This document shows positions 52,160-61,786 of a stretch of DNA of 64,000 nucleotides, piece after piece. Each line of letters starts with the position of its first letter. The first letter of the stretch is position 1. The notes under the pieces were generated by a model. It saw only the letters and a list, made by a program, of their open reading frames with translations, was not told where the DNA came from and made no database searches. The stretch is from JADZEM01 sp046328125. Its GTDB lineage: Bacteria > Chloroflexota > UBA6077 > JACCZL01. Position numbers and translations under genes: made by a program. The stretch is from contig JAXLXF010000019.1 in the NCBI GenBank assembly GCA_046328125.1, positions 1 to 64,000 of the forward strand. The letters run 5' to 3'.

Positions 52160-54550
52160 ATGACCCGGCGGCACACTCGGCTCTTGATCCGGCTGCTCGT
52201 TCTGGCGACGCTCATCCTGCCGCTCGACGCGCTTCACGCGGGCCGCGTGCCCGTCGCCTTCGCCGATCCCTCGGCCTTCACCGTGACGAACGTCGACGAT
52301 TCGGGTCCAGGCTCGCTGCGCCAGGCGATCCTCGACGCCAACGCCCATCCGAATGCGATTGGTCCGCGCGGCACGATCGTCGACGCGATCGACTTTGCGA
52401 TTCCAGCAGCGCAATGCAGCCCCGTGACCCACGCCTGTACCATCAGCCCGCTCTCGGCGCTGCCGGCCATCACCGAGGCTGTGACGCTCGACGGCTGGAG
52501 CCAGGGTGGCCCCGGCTTCAGCGGCCCGCCCCTCGTCGAGTTGAACGGGACGAACGCCGGCGATGGGGTGAGTGGGCTGACGGTCGCCGGCCGATCGGTC
52601 AAGGTGCAGGGATTCGCGGTCAACAGCTTCCGCGGACACGGCATCGTCGTCCGTGGCGCCGGGGCCATCATCTACGGCAATTACATCGGAACAGACCCAA
52701 CCGGCAGGCTCAAGCGCCCGAACCAGTTCAGCGGCATCGACCTCGATGGTGCGTCTCCAGCCAGAATCGGCGAGCAAGGCGCGAACGGCAACGTCATTTC
52801 GGGAAACACTGTCGGGATCTTGATCGAGCATGGCGCGGACACGCTCACCATAGGGGGCAACATGATTGGCACCGACCCGCTCGGGTCGGTGCCACTCGGA
52901 AACGCGTCGAGCGGCATTCTCGTCCTGAATGGGTCCATCTCGTACATCGGGTCAAACCCCCACATAGCGCCTGGCCTCTCGTATCCAAATGTCATCGCCT
53001 ACAACGGAGGTACTGGCGTCACCATCGCCTCCGGCTCCGCGAACTGGATCACCGGTAATCTCGTCTTTGGGAACGCCGGCCTCGGCATCGACCTCGGCGG
53101 CGATGGCGTCACGGCCAACGATCCTTTCGACGTTGACGACGGACCAAACCACCTCGTGAACTTCCCCCTGCTCACGTCCGCCCGGCCGACCGGCAGCAGC
53201 ACGACGATTGCGGGCCGCCTCGAGACCGAACCGTGGCGGTCAGGCTACGTCGACCTTTTCGAGAGCCCGGCCTGCAGCCCCGACGGTCGAGGGCAGGGCG
53301 ACCGCTACCTGACGACCATCCAGCTGAGGACCGACGCTCAGGGGAATGCCGTGTTCCAGGCCACCGTTCCGGGTCTGTCGATCGGGCACGGGATCACGGC
53401 GACCGCCGCTATCTTCTCGGGCGACGACCTCGTCGCCAGCACTTCCGAGTTTTCGGCCTGCCGGGCCGTCGCCACGCCGAGCATCACCGTCACGCCGGCC
53501 AATCCGCTCGTGACGACCGAGGCCGGCGGCGCCGCCACCGCCACCGTCGTGCTCACCGAACAGCCGACCACTCCCGTCACCATTCCGCTCAGCAGCTCGA
53601 ACACCCGCGAGGGCACCGTCTCGCCGGCCTCGCTGACGTTCACGTCGGCCAACTGGGCCGTACCGCAAACGGTCACCATCACCGGCGTTGACGACGCGGT
53701 GGCGGACGGCGACCTGTCGTATCAGGTTGCCATCGGGCAGGCTTCCAGCACCGATACCGGCTACGACGGCCTCAATCCCAACGACCTGCAGGTGGTCAAT
53801 CGCGACGACGAAGGGACGCCAGCCTTCTCGATAGCCGACGTCCGCATCGCTGAGGGCAACGCCGGCGCCACCACCACCAGCTTCACCGTCACGCTGGCGC
53901 CGGCCAGCACCGGGATCGTCAGCGTCCGCTACGCGACCTCCGACGGCTCGGCCACCGCGCCGTCGGACTACACAGCAACATCGGGCCTCCTGAGCTTCGA
54001 GCCCGGCGAAACCAGCAAGACGATCGCCGTGCCCATCGTCGGCGACACGACCGTCGAGCCGGACGAGACGTTCGCCGTCGTCTTGAGCAGCCCCGTCAAC
54101 GCCACGATCGCGCGGGCGCAGGCGCAGGGCACCATCACGAACGACGACACGGCTCCCACACCGCAACCGTGCGCGCCGCGCCCGGCGCCGCGAATCCAGA
54201 CGTCACAACTGGGAGCCGGCCGCCTCCAGGTTACGGTCGCCGCCCAGACGACCGCCGCGCTGCCCAGCAATGCCCTTCAGCGGCTCGACTTCGGCGCCGC
54301 CGAGAACGCCCACGTCGAGATCCCTGGCGCGGCACCGGGCAGCCCGGGCGGGCCGTCCTCAACGCCGGGCGGACCAGCCGGCACGCCTGGCAGCTTCTCG
54401 TTGCCGCTCCCACCCGGCACGACGTCGGCCACGTTCGTGGCGCAACGCCAGCGGCCGGGGCCGTTCAGAGTGGCCTACACCGTCGTAGACACCTGTCAGA
54501 GCGCGGGCGCGTTCACGACATTCGTGGGCGGCGGCACGGGCGTCCAGTAA
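52160..54550 (+). CDS. Secreted beta-helix / Calx-beta protein with C-terminal TFVGGG module
   Basis: The 796-aa protein has a signal peptide (about residues 1-35, hydrophobic core then AFA), a CSLREA-like start 'VDDSGPGSLRQAILDAN', and a right-handed beta-helix of about 300 residues with 'GNYIGTDPTG' repeats. A beta-sandwich region (about 430-550) is followed by a Calx-beta domain (about 553-663, 'IAEGNAGATTTSFTVTLAPA' and 'TTVEPDETFAVVLSSPVNA'). The C-terminal 130 residues end 'VDTCQSAGAFTTFVGGGTGVQ', like the protein at 13678. Surface adhesion or polysaccharide binding is inferred. Confidence 0.85.
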   Translation: MTRRHTRLLIRLLVLATLILPLDALHAGRVPVAFADPSAFTVTNVDDSGPGSLRQAILDANAHPNAIGPRGTIVDAIDFAIPAAQCSPVTHACTISPLSALPAITEAVTLDGWSQGGPGFSGPPLVELNGTNAGDGVSGLTVAGRSVKVQGFAVNSFRGHGIVVRGAGAIIYGNYIGTDPTGRLKRPNQFSGIDLDGASPARIGEQGANGNVISGNTVGILIEHGADTLTIGGNMIGTDPLGSVPLGNASSGILVLNGSISYIGSNPHIAPGLSYPNVIAYNGGTGVTIASGSANWITGNLVFGNAGLGIDLGGDGVTANDPFDVDDGPNHLVNFPLLTSARPTGSSTTIAGRLETEPWRSGYVDLFESPACSPDGRGQGDRYLTTIQLRTDAQGNAVFQATVPGLSIGHGITATAAIFSGDDLVASTSEFSACRAVATPSITVTPANPLVTTEAGGAATATVVLTEQPTTPVTIPLSSSNTREGTVSPASLTFTSANWAVPQTVTITGVDDAVADGDLSYQVAIGQASSTDTGYDGLNPNDLQVVNRDDEGTPAFSIADVRIAEGNAGATTTSFTVTLAPASTGIVSVRYATSDGSATAPSDYTATSGLLSFEPGETSKTIAVPIVGDTTVEPDETFAVVLSSPVNATIARAQAQGTITNDDTAPTPQPCAPRPAPRIQTSQLGAGRLQVTVAAQTTAALPSNALQRLDFGAAENAHVEIPGAAPGSPGGPSSTPGGPAGTPGSFSLPLPPGTTSATFVAQRQRPGPFRVAYTVVDTCQSAGAFTTFVGGGTGVQ

Positions 54551-54592
54551 GGCGGCAACTGGCAGTGAACCACCCTGACGAGCCGACCCCAC

Positions 54593-57500
54593 TCAGACGA
54601 GGCTATGCTGCAGCGCGAACGCCGCCGCCGCCGTCCGGTTCTCACAACCGGTCTTGTCCAGGATATGGGTGACGTGATGGCGAACCGTGTTGGCGCTCAC
54701 CACCAGGATCCCCGCGATCTCGGCATTGGTGTGGCCGGCCGCGATCAGGCGCAGCACCTCCACCTCGCGCGCGCTCAGCCCGGCCGGAAACGTGCCCCCC
54801 GAGAATGGCCTCGCTCCAGCCGGCGCCCCTGCCTTCGTCGCCGCCGTCGAGCCGCTCCCAGATGCCTCGGTCCGGGCGGCGACCGTACCGTCTGTCAAGC
54901 TACCCGCCGGCACGCCGTCGGCCAGCGCCTCCGCGACGATCTCGTGCAGGGGCGCCTGCTCGCCGGCCCGTATCTCGGAAGACGGATCGGCCAGCCAGCG
55001 CCGGGCCGCTTCGACGGCCGCCTCGTAGGACGGCCGATCCACGGGCGGGCGCGGCGCTCCCAGTTGCTCGCGCAGGGCATCAGACGCCCCCAGCCAGCGC
55101 AGCGCCCGGCTGGCGTCCTCAGCGCCACCGGCCGCGCCAGCCACTACCCAGGCCAGCGCATCCAGGCACTCCGCGATGCCCAGGCGCTCGGTCATCTGCT
55201 GGCGCAGCGCCAGGCTCTCACGCAGGCGAGCCGCCGCCAGCGCATCGTTGCCGGCCTGCCACGCCGCCTGCCCGAGCCCGTGCAGCGCACGAGCCGTCCC
55301 AGAACGGTCGTCGCGCTCGGCGGACAGGCGCAGGCTCTCCGTCAGCAGCTCGGTCGCCTCGGCCACGTCGCCGCGCAGCAGCAGCGCCCGCCCCAGGCCG
55401 GCCAGGTTGTCGGCGATACCGGCCGTGTGCTCGCGCTCGCGAGTTATCTCCAGTCCGTCCTCGTACCAGACGATGGCGGACTCCGCGTCGCCGCGCCAGT
55501 AGGCGACGCTGCCCAGGTGGTAGCGGCGATGGACGGTCCCCGCCCCGGCCGCTTCGAGCGCTCGCGCCAGCTCCACCGACTCCTCGAACAGCGCCAGCGC
55601 CCGATCTGGCTGGCCCACGATCAGGGCCACCCCGCCGGCCTCCTCCAGGGTGATCGCCAGCTGCCACCGATCCCCCACCGTGGAGAGCATGGCGACGCTC
55701 TCGTCCAGCAGCCGTTGGGCCTGGCGGTAGTCGCCCTCGGCGGCCGCGAGCCGGCCCTGCTGCATCAGGTTCGTCGCCACGCTACGAGTGTCGCCGGCCT
55801 GCCTGCTCGCCTCGATCCCCTCCGCGAACAGCGCCCAGGCCCGCGCGTGGTCGCCAAAACGAGCCGCCGTCAGCCCGGCCAGCTCGCGCAACGCCCGCCC
55901 GGTCAGTGCGTGGTCACCCAGGCCCCGCGCGAGCGCCAGCCCGGCCTCGAATCGGTCTCGCGCCACTGACGGATCGAGCTGCCAGTTCGCCAGCACGCCA
56001 GCGCCCACCAGCGCCCGCGCCCGCGCCAGGGTCGGCTCCTGGACGCGCTCCAACAGGCGCTCGAGCCACTGCCGCCCCTCGGAGAGATAGAGGCGCACCC
56101 GCCAGAACTGCCACAGGCAGGCGGCCAGCCGCAGCCCCAACGCTGGATCGTGCTCCAGGCACCAGCCGAGCGCAGCACGGATGTTGGCGTACTCGTCGTC
56201 CAGGCGCACCAGCCAGCGGACCTGCTCGCGGCCCAGCACCCCTGGCTCGGCCTCCTCCGCCAGCTCGGCGCACCATTCGGCGTGGCGACGCAACGTCGCA
56301 TCGGCCTCGCCTGCCGCGCGCAGGTGCTCCCAGGCGTACTCGCGTACCGTCTCCAGCATCCGGTACCGCCCCTCGACCTCCGCCTCGGGCACCTGACGAC
56401 GGGACACCTCGAACCGCACCAGCGACCGCGCCACCAGCCGCCCCAGGCCGTCGAGTAGCGAGGGATGAGGGGCGAGGGGCGAGGGGCGGGGCGCATTGGC
56501 GGGCGCAATGAATTGCGCCCCTACCGGGGTGTCCGCCGTACGGGCGCGATTGATCGCGCCCTCAACTGGCGGCGCGCCCTCCTCGCCCCTCGCCCCTCGC
56601 CCCTCGCTACCCGCTACTCGCTCGGCTGCCGCCAGCGACCAGCCGTTCACGAACACCGCCATCCGCCGCAGCACCGCCCGGTCCGCCTCGCTCAGCAGGT
56701 CGAAGCTCCAGTCCAGCGTCGCCCGCAACGCCTGGTGACGAGGCGGCGCGGTCCGACTGCCAGACGTCAGCAGCTGGAAGCGGTCGTCCAGGCGAGCGGC
56801 GATCTCCTCGACAGTGAGTGCCGCCGCGCGCGCCGCCGCCAGCTCCAGTGCCAGCGGCACGCCGTCCAGCCGCCGACAGATCTGAGCGACACTCGCGGCA
56901 ATGTGCTCGGTCAGCGCGAAGCCCGGCCGCGCCGACGCCGCCCGCTCGACGAACAGCCGCACCGAGGGCAACGCCAGCAGTGCCTCAAGCGAGATGTCGC
57001 CGTCGTCGGGCGGCGTCGCCAGCGGCAGCACCGGCCAGGCCACCTCACCGCCGATGGCGAGTGCCTCGCGGCTGGTCGCCAGCACGTGCACGCGCGGACA
57101 GGCTCGCAGCAGCGCCTCGACCAGCTGGGCGCTCGCGTCGATCAGGTGCTCGCAGTTGTCGAAGAGCAGCAGCAGCGATCGGTCGCGCAACGCTTCCACC
57201 AGGGCGGCTGTCACGCTTCGACCGGGGGCATCTCGCACGTCCAGGACGGCCGCCACCGTGCCCGGGACCAGGGCAGGATCTACCAGCGGCGCCAGGTCCA
57301 CCAGCCAGACGCCGTCTGGATAGGCCCGCCGCGCGCGATCGCCGATCTCCAGCGCAAGGCGGGTCTTGCCGACCCCGCCCGGCCCGACCAGCGTCACCAG
57401 CCGGCGCTGTGCCAGCTGGCGCTCGACCAGGGCGACGTCCTCGTCCCGACCGATCAGCGCGGTGAGTGCGAGCGGCACGTTGCCGGCCGGACGGTCCGGG

Positions 57501-57604
57501 CGCGGCGTCGGAAACGGGACCAGCCGCGCCTCGGGCGACTTGTCGGCCGCGCGCGCTACCGCCTCGGGCCGCTCGGGATCAGCCTCCCCGCCCATCGACA
57601 TCAC
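54593..57604 (-). CDS. LuxR-family regulator with NB-ARC ATPase and TPR-like repeats
   Basis: The 1003-aa protein has a P-loop GPGGVGKT (G74-T81), 'LLLLFDNCEHL' as Walker B, 'VHVLATSREALAIGGEV' and 'RLDGVPLALELAAARAAAL', the AfsR/NB-ARC set. A long TPR-like region (about 440-880) and a C-terminal LuxR helix-turn-helix ('LSAREVEVLRLIAAGHTNAEI', about 935-990) complete it. Residues about 329-384 are encoded by a palindromic repeat inserted in frame and resemble nothing in the family. It is a STAND-type transcription factor; the ligand is unknown. Confidence 0.9.
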   Translation of the reverse strand: MMSMGGEADPERPEAVARAADKSPEARLVPFPTPRPDRPAGNVPLALTALIGRDEDVALVERQLAQRRLVTLVGPGGVGKTRLALEIGDRARRAYPDGVWLVDLAPLVDPALVPGTVAAVLDVRDAPGRSVTAALVEALRDRSLLLLFDNCEHLIDASAQLVEALLRACPRVHVLATSREALAIGGEVAWPVLPLATPPDDGDISLEALLALPSVRLFVERAASARPGFALTEHIAASVAQICRRLDGVPLALELAAARAAALTVEEIAARLDDRFQLLTSGSRTAPPRHQALRATLDWSFDLLSEADRAVLRRMAVFVNGWSLAAAERVAGSEGRGARGEEGAPPVEGAINRARTADTPVGAQFIAPANAPRPSPLAPHPSLLDGLGRLVARSLVRFEVSRRQVPEAEVEGRYRMLETVREYAWEHLRAAGEADATLRRHAEWCAELAEEAEPGVLGREQVRWLVRLDDEYANIRAALGWCLEHDPALGLRLAACLWQFWRVRLYLSEGRQWLERLLERVQEPTLARARALVGAGVLANWQLDPSVARDRFEAGLALARGLGDHALTGRALRELAGLTAARFGDHARAWALFAEGIEASRQAGDTRSVATNLMQQGRLAAAEGDYRQAQRLLDESVAMLSTVGDRWQLAITLEEAGGVALIVGQPDRALALFEESVELARALEAAGAGTVHRRYHLGSVAYWRGDAESAIVWYEDGLEITREREHTAGIADNLAGLGRALLLRGDVAEATELLTESLRLSAERDDRSGTARALHGLGQAAWQAGNDALAAARLRESLALRQQMTERLGIAECLDALAWVVAGAAGGAEDASRALRWLGASDALREQLGAPRPPVDRPSYEAAVEAARRWLADPSSEIRAGEQAPLHEIVAEALADGVPAGSLTDGTVAARTEASGSGSTAATKAGAPAGARPFSGGTFPAGLSAREVEVLRLIAAGHTNAEIAGILVVSANTVRHHVTHILDKTGCENRTAAAAFALQHSLV
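56452..56620. repeat. In-frame palindromic repeat inside LuxR gene
   Basis: Inverted outer arms of GAGGGGC units (starting CGAGTAGCGAGGG on the left and ending with CTACTCG on the right) enclose two palindromes, GGGCGCAATGAATTGCGCCC (56501-56520) and GGGCGCGATTGATCGCGCCC (56542-56561). The insert has no stop codon in the reading frame. The GCGCCCCTAC after the first palindrome resembles the GCCCCTAC end of the element at 20975-21137. Confidence 0.8.
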
Positions 57605-57605
57605 C

Positions 57606-58562
57606 TTACAGCCAGTCGATGCGCCTGAAGATGTACGTCAGGATCAGGCCGATCGCCAGCATCAACCCCAGCGCGAACGGGTATCCGTACGCCCACTCCT
57701 CCTCCGGCATCAGCTTGAAGTTCATGCCGTAGTTGCTGGCGACCAGATTGACGCTCATCAGGATCGTCGCCAGCGCCGTCATCCGCTTCATCACCATGTT
57801 CAGGCGGTTCGAGACCACCGACAGGTGCGCGTCGAGCAGGCCGCTCAACTGGTCGCGGTTCAGGTCAACCGTGTCCAGCACCCGCATGACGTGATCGTAG
57901 ACGTCCTGGAAGTACGGCAGCGTCTCCTCGCCGAGGACCGGCTCGTCGCGACGGATCAGGGTGTTCAGCACCTCGCGCTCGGGGGCCAGGATTCGGCGCA
58001 GGTTCAGCAGCTCGCGCTTGAGGCGGAAGATCTCGGCCTGATGCGACTGGGCGCCGGGCCGGAACATCGCACTCTCGACGTCTTCGACCTCCTCGGCGAT
58101 CTCGTCGACGACCGGGAAGTAGCTGTCCACGATGGCGTCCAGCAACGAGTAGATCGGCACCGCCACCGCGTGGCCCAGCCGGTCGGCGTTCTGGCGCCAG
58201 CGCTCCACCGTCGTCTCAACCTCCGGCGTCTCGCCGTGGTGGATCGTGACCAGATACCGCTCGCCGATGAACAGATCGAGCTCCTGACACTTCTGGCGGC
58301 GCAGCGCGTAGAAGACCAGGAAGTAGTAGCCGTCGTACCGTTCGATCTTCGGGCGCTGGTGCTCGCGGTCGACGTCTTCCAGCGCCAGCTCGTGGAAGCC
58401 AAACTCCGTGCGCAGCAGCTCGATGTCCGCGTCGTCCGGATCCTGGATGTCGATCCAGACGATCTGGTCTTTCGCCTCGATCAGCTCGGAGATGTCGTCG
58501 AGCCGGGGCGACTCGTCAAAGCCGCCTGAGTCATGATGTACCAGCGCGCGCTTGACCGGCAT
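57606..58562 (-). CDS. corA: CorA-type magnesium/cobalt transporter
   Basis: The 318-aa protein has a long acidic cytoplasmic domain, the stalk helix 'SVVSNRLNMVMKRMTALATI', then the first membrane helix ending in the pore motif YGMNF (GMN at 279-281). The acidic loop 'MPEEEWAYGYPF' and the second helix follow, with a basic end 'RRIDWL'. This is the CorA pentameric channel for Mg2+. The gene is downstream of the LuxR gene on the same strand, 1 base apart, and has no close operon partner upstream. Confidence 0.95.
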   Translation of the reverse strand: MPVKRALVHHDSGGFDESPRLDDISELIEAKDQIVWIDIQDPDDADIELLRTEFGFHELALEDVDREHQRPKIERYDGYYFLVFYALRRQKCQELDLFIGERYLVTIHHGETPEVETTVERWRQNADRLGHAVAVPIYSLLDAIVDSYFPVVDEIAEEVEDVESAMFRPGAQSHQAEIFRLKRELLNLRRILAPEREVLNTLIRRDEPVLGEETLPYFQDVYDHVMRVLDTVDLNRDQLSGLLDAHLSVVSNRLNMVMKRMTALATILMSVNLVASNYGMNFKLMPEEEWAYGYPFALGLMLAIGLILTYIFRRIDWL

Positions 58563-58580
58563 ACTGTCCCAGTCGTCAAA

Positions 58581-58773
58581 CCGTGGACGGGAGCGTCCAC
58601 GTCTACCTTTGGTGCGTGGCTACGCCACACCGGGTGGTGCGTGGCTACGCCTCACCGGGTGGTGCGTGGCTACGCCTCACCGGGCGGGGCCGCTGCGTGG
58701 CGACGCACTCCCTCGGCTCTATCCTCCGTCGCGTAGCGACGGCCCAATGGTAGACGTGGACTTCAGTCCACGG
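58581..58773. repeat. Element A: MITE-like repeat with three 25-bp tandem units
   Basis: The ends are inverted copies of about 31 bases (CCGTGGAC...TCTACC...TTGG on the left; its complement on the right, 58743-58773) with a few mismatches. Inside are three 25-base units starting at 58611, 58636 and 58661 (GGTGCGTGGCTACGCC...ACCGGG) and an inverted repeat CCGTCGC-GTA-GCGACGG near the right end. Related pieces lie at 9068 and 48980. There is no transposase. Confidence 0.78.
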
Positions 58774-58827
58774 CCACGCCGGGGCGCACGCCTTCCCCCC
58801 ACACACGAGATGCAGTACGCTTGCCGC

Positions 58828-59979
58828 ATGGTCAACACGAACAGCGCCTCACCCGCCTCATCGTATCGCGGACGGTTCACGTTGGCCGCCCAGGTCGGCC
58901 GCGTCCCGTCGATGGTCGTCCCGCTGGATCGCGAGCAGGAGCTCCGGTTCGAGCGCCTGATGGCCGACCTCCTGACGATCGACATGCACCAGCACGTCCA
59001 GGTGCTGCCCGAGCCGATGACCGACCTCTACGAGTACTGCCGCGACCGCGAATACGTCTGGGGCTACGAGGCCGCCCGAGCCGGCGGCTGGAGCACCGTC
59101 ACCACCGCCAGCGGCCTGAGCACCGTCGGCTTCGTCAAGGAGATGTCGTTCGTCGCCTTCGAGGATCTGTACGCCGAGATCTCGCTGATGCTGGCTGACG
59201 TGGCCCACCAGGGCGAGACCGTGATGAAGGTCGGGCGGGCGCAGGACATCGTGGACGCGAAGCAGCGCGGCGCGCTCGGCTGGCTGCCGACCGTCGAGCA
59301 CCTGGCGCTGGGGCCGCATCTGCACCAGTTGGACACCCTCTACGGCCTCGGGGTCAGGCTGGCGGGCGTGACCTACACCCGCAAGACGTACACCGGCGAC
59401 GGCCAGATGGAGCGCAACGACGGCGGCCTGAGCGAGTTCGGCGTCGCGGCCGTCGAGCGCATGAACGACCTCGGCATGATCGTGGACCTCTCGCATGCCA
59501 GCCAGAAGACTGCCCTGGACGCCATCGCCGTCTCGAAAGTGCCCACGATCTTCAGCCACAACGCCGCCAAAGCGGTCTGGGACACCGCCCGCACTCGCCA
59601 CGACGAGGACTTCGTGGCCTGCGCCAACGCCGGCGGCCTGGTCTGCGTCACCGCCGTCCCGAACTCGCTCTCGAACGCCCCCGATCAGGACATCAACTGC
59701 GTCCTGGACCACTACGATTACCTGGTCAAGCTGGTCGGGGCGGACCACGTCGGGATCGGGACGGACACGATGATCGGGGACCACGTCGGGTTCCACAAGG
59801 TCGCGTTGTACCCTGGCAGCAACCGCCAGTTCCCGGCCCCGTACCTGAGTGGGCTAGAGTCGCCGGCGGACGGCAAGAACATCATCCGTGGGCTGATCGC
59901 GAGAGGCCACGACGACGCCACCATCCGCAAGATCGCCGGCCAGAACGCCCTGGATCTGATCCGCCGCGTCGTCGGCTAG
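58828..59979 (+). CDS. Membrane dipeptidase family (peptidase M19)
   Basis: The 383-aa protein shows M19 metal-site motifs: D52-M-H54 near the N-terminus, 'DLGMIVDLSHAS', 'TIFSHNAAKAV' and 'ADHVGIGTDT'. The GVRLAGVTYTRK strand is also typical. It hydrolyses dipeptides or related amides with a binuclear zinc centre. No signal peptide is seen, so it is probably cytoplasmic. The ATG at 58828 is used, although an ATG 18 bases upstream is possible. The gamma-glutamyltransferase gene follows 25 bases later. Confidence 0.9.
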   Translation: MVNTNSASPASSYRGRFTLAAQVGRVPSMVVPLDREQELRFERLMADLLTIDMHQHVQVLPEPMTDLYEYCRDREYVWGYEAARAGGWSTVTTASGLSTVGFVKEMSFVAFEDLYAEISLMLADVAHQGETVMKVGRAQDIVDAKQRGALGWLPTVEHLALGPHLHQLDTLYGLGVRLAGVTYTRKTYTGDGQMERNDGGLSEFGVAAVERMNDLGMIVDLSHASQKTALDAIAVSKVPTIFSHNAAKAVWDTARTRHDEDFVACANAGGLVCVTAVPNSLSNAPDQDINCVLDHYDYLVKLVGADHVGIGTDTMIGDHVGFHKVALYPGSNRQFPAPYLSGLESPADGKNIIRGLIARGHDDATIRKIAGQNALDLIRRVVG

Positions 59980-60004
59980 CATCGGCGAGCGAGGAGGCAG
60001 CACG

Positions 60005-61786
60005 ATGCCGAAGGCCTGGAGCAACGACCACGCCGAGCTCGGGCTCGGGGACAGGCGCTCGTTCCGCCCCACCATCATGGGCACCAGCGGGATGGTCTCC
60101 TCCGGCCACTACCTCTCGACGCTGGCCGGCGTCGAGGTGCTCCAGCAGGGCGGCAACGCCGTCGACGCCGGCGTCGCGGCGGCGGTGGCCGGCTGCGTCG
60201 TCCAGAGCGAGATGGTCAGCTTCGGCGGGATGGCCTCGATCCACGTCTACCGCGCCGACCTGGACCGGTCGTTCACCATCGCCGGCGTCGGGCACTGGCC
60301 GGAGCTGGCCAGCCTGGAGTACTTCCGCGACCATTGCGACGGCCACGTCCCGATGGACGCCCGCAACGGCGTGGTGCCGGGAGCTCCCGACGCCTACCTG
60401 ACGGCACTCGAGCAGTTTGGGACCTGGAGCTTTGGGCGGGCGATCCGGCGCGCCGTCGAGCTGGCCGAAAACGGCTTCCCGATGTACCCGTTCCGCCACT
60501 ACCGCGAGCGTGACTACGCCCACATGATCGAGCGGTTCCCGAGCACCCGCGCGGTGATCTGGCCGAACGGGCGCCAGATCGCGGTCGGCGAGATCATGCG
60601 CCAGCCGGACCTCGGCTGGACCCTCCAGACGCTGGCGGACGCCGAATCGACCGTCAACTCGGGCGCGACGCCCCAGGCCCGCCTCCGAGGCATCCAGGCC
60701 GCCCGCGCCGCCTTCTACCAGGGCGAGATCGCCGAGCGGATCGACCGCTTCTACCGCTCAGAGGACGCCTTCCTGCGCAAAAGCGACCTGAAGGGGTATC
60801 GCGTCGCCGTGGACCCGCCGGCGGTCGGGACGTGGCGCGGGTACGAGATCCGGACCTGCCCGTTCTGGTCGAAAGGCCCGATGCTGATCGAGATCCTCAA
60901 CATGCTGGAGCAGGACGATCTCGCGGCGCTCGGGCACAACTCGCCAGCCTACGTTCACCTCGTGGCCGAGGCGCTCAAGCTGGCGTTCTCGGACCGCCAC
61001 GCCTACTACGGCGACCCGCTCCTGACCGACGTGCCGAGTGAGGGTCTCCTTTCCAAGGCGTACGCCCAGGCCCGCCGCACCGCCATCGACCCGAAGCGGG
61101 CCTGGCCGGAGATGCCGCCGCCCGGCGACCCCTGGACCGGCCGCGCCGTCCGTGAGCCGGCCCCCGCGCTGGCCGTGGCGACCGGCGGCCCGGCCTCCGA
61201 GATCGACACTAGTCACCTCAGCGTGATCGACCGCTGGGGCAACGTCTTCGGCGTCACCTTCAGCGACTCGTTCATCTACGGCCCGCTGACGCCCGGCACC
61301 GGACTGACCACCTCCACCCGTGGCGTCCAGAGCTGGGTGGACCCGGACCACCCGAACCGCGTCGAGCCGGGCCGCCGCATGGTGGTGACCGGCAGTCCGG
61401 TGATGGCGTTCAAGGACGGCCGCCCGATCCTGGCGCTGGGATCTCCGGGCACTGACGTCCAGATCCAGGCGACCCTCCAGGTGCTCTTGAACGTGCTGGC
61501 GTTCGGGATGGAGCTCCAGGAGGCGATCGAGGCGCCCCGCTTCGCGACGTACAGCCACCCGGAGTCGTTCGAGCCGCACACCTACCAGCCGGGCGTCCTC
61601 AAAGTCGAGGCGCGCGTCCCCGAGCAGACGCTGGCGCGGCTCCAGGGGCTCGGGCACACCGTCGTGCCGTGGCTGGCCTGGCAGTGGCAGGCCGGCGGCA
61701 TCTGCGCGGTGGGCACGCTCCCCGAGACCGGGGTGCTGGCCGGTGGCGCCGAGACCCGCCGCGAGGCGTACGCCATCGGCTGGTAG
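60005..61786 (+). CDS. Gamma-glutamyltransferase family protein
   Basis: The 593-aa protein has the Ntn-hydrolase layout of GGT: 'GGNAVDAGVAAAV' near the start, then the self-cleavage site 'IDTSHLSVIDRWGNV' with nucleophile T402, 'TSTRGVQSW', and 'VTGSPVMAF' plus 'LALGSPGTDVQIQATLQVLLNV'. It should mature into two chains at T402. There is no signal peptide, unlike periplasmic GGT. It probably forms an operon with the M19 dipeptidase, suggesting glutathione or gamma-glutamyl peptide turnover. The substrate is inferred. Confidence 0.9.
   Translation: MPKAWSNDHAELGLGDRRSFRPTIMGTSGMVSSGHYLSTLAGVEVLQQGGNAVDAGVAAAVAGCVVQSEMVSFGGMASIHVYRADLDRSFTIAGVGHWPELASLEYFRDHCDGHVPMDARNGVVPGAPDAYLTALEQFGTWSFGRAIRRAVELAENGFPMYPFRHYRERDYAHMIERFPSTRAVIWPNGRQIAVGEIMRQPDLGWTLQTLADAESTVNSGATPQARLRGIQAARAAFYQGEIAERIDRFYRSEDAFLRKSDLKGYRVAVDPPAVGTWRGYEIRTCPFWSKGPMLIEILNMLEQDDLAALGHNSPAYVHLVAEALKLAFSDRHAYYGDPLLTDVPSEGLLSKAYAQARRTAIDPKRAWPEMPPPGDPWTGRAVREPAPALAVATGGPASEIDTSHLSVIDRWGNVFGVTFSDSFIYGPLTPGTGLTTSTRGVQSWVDPDHPNRVEPGRRMVVTGSPVMAFKDGRPILALGSPGTDVQIQATLQVLLNVLAFGMELQEAIEAPRFATYSHPESFEPHTYQPGVLKVEARVPEQTLARLQGLGHTVVPWLAWQWQAGGICAVGTLPETGVLAGGAETRREAYAIGW

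Noticed and set aside
58581..58827. Extended N-terminus of the dipeptidase reaching into the repeat
   Set aside because: The codons before 58828 encode repeated VRGYATPGG-type residues from element A and do not belong to the M19 family.
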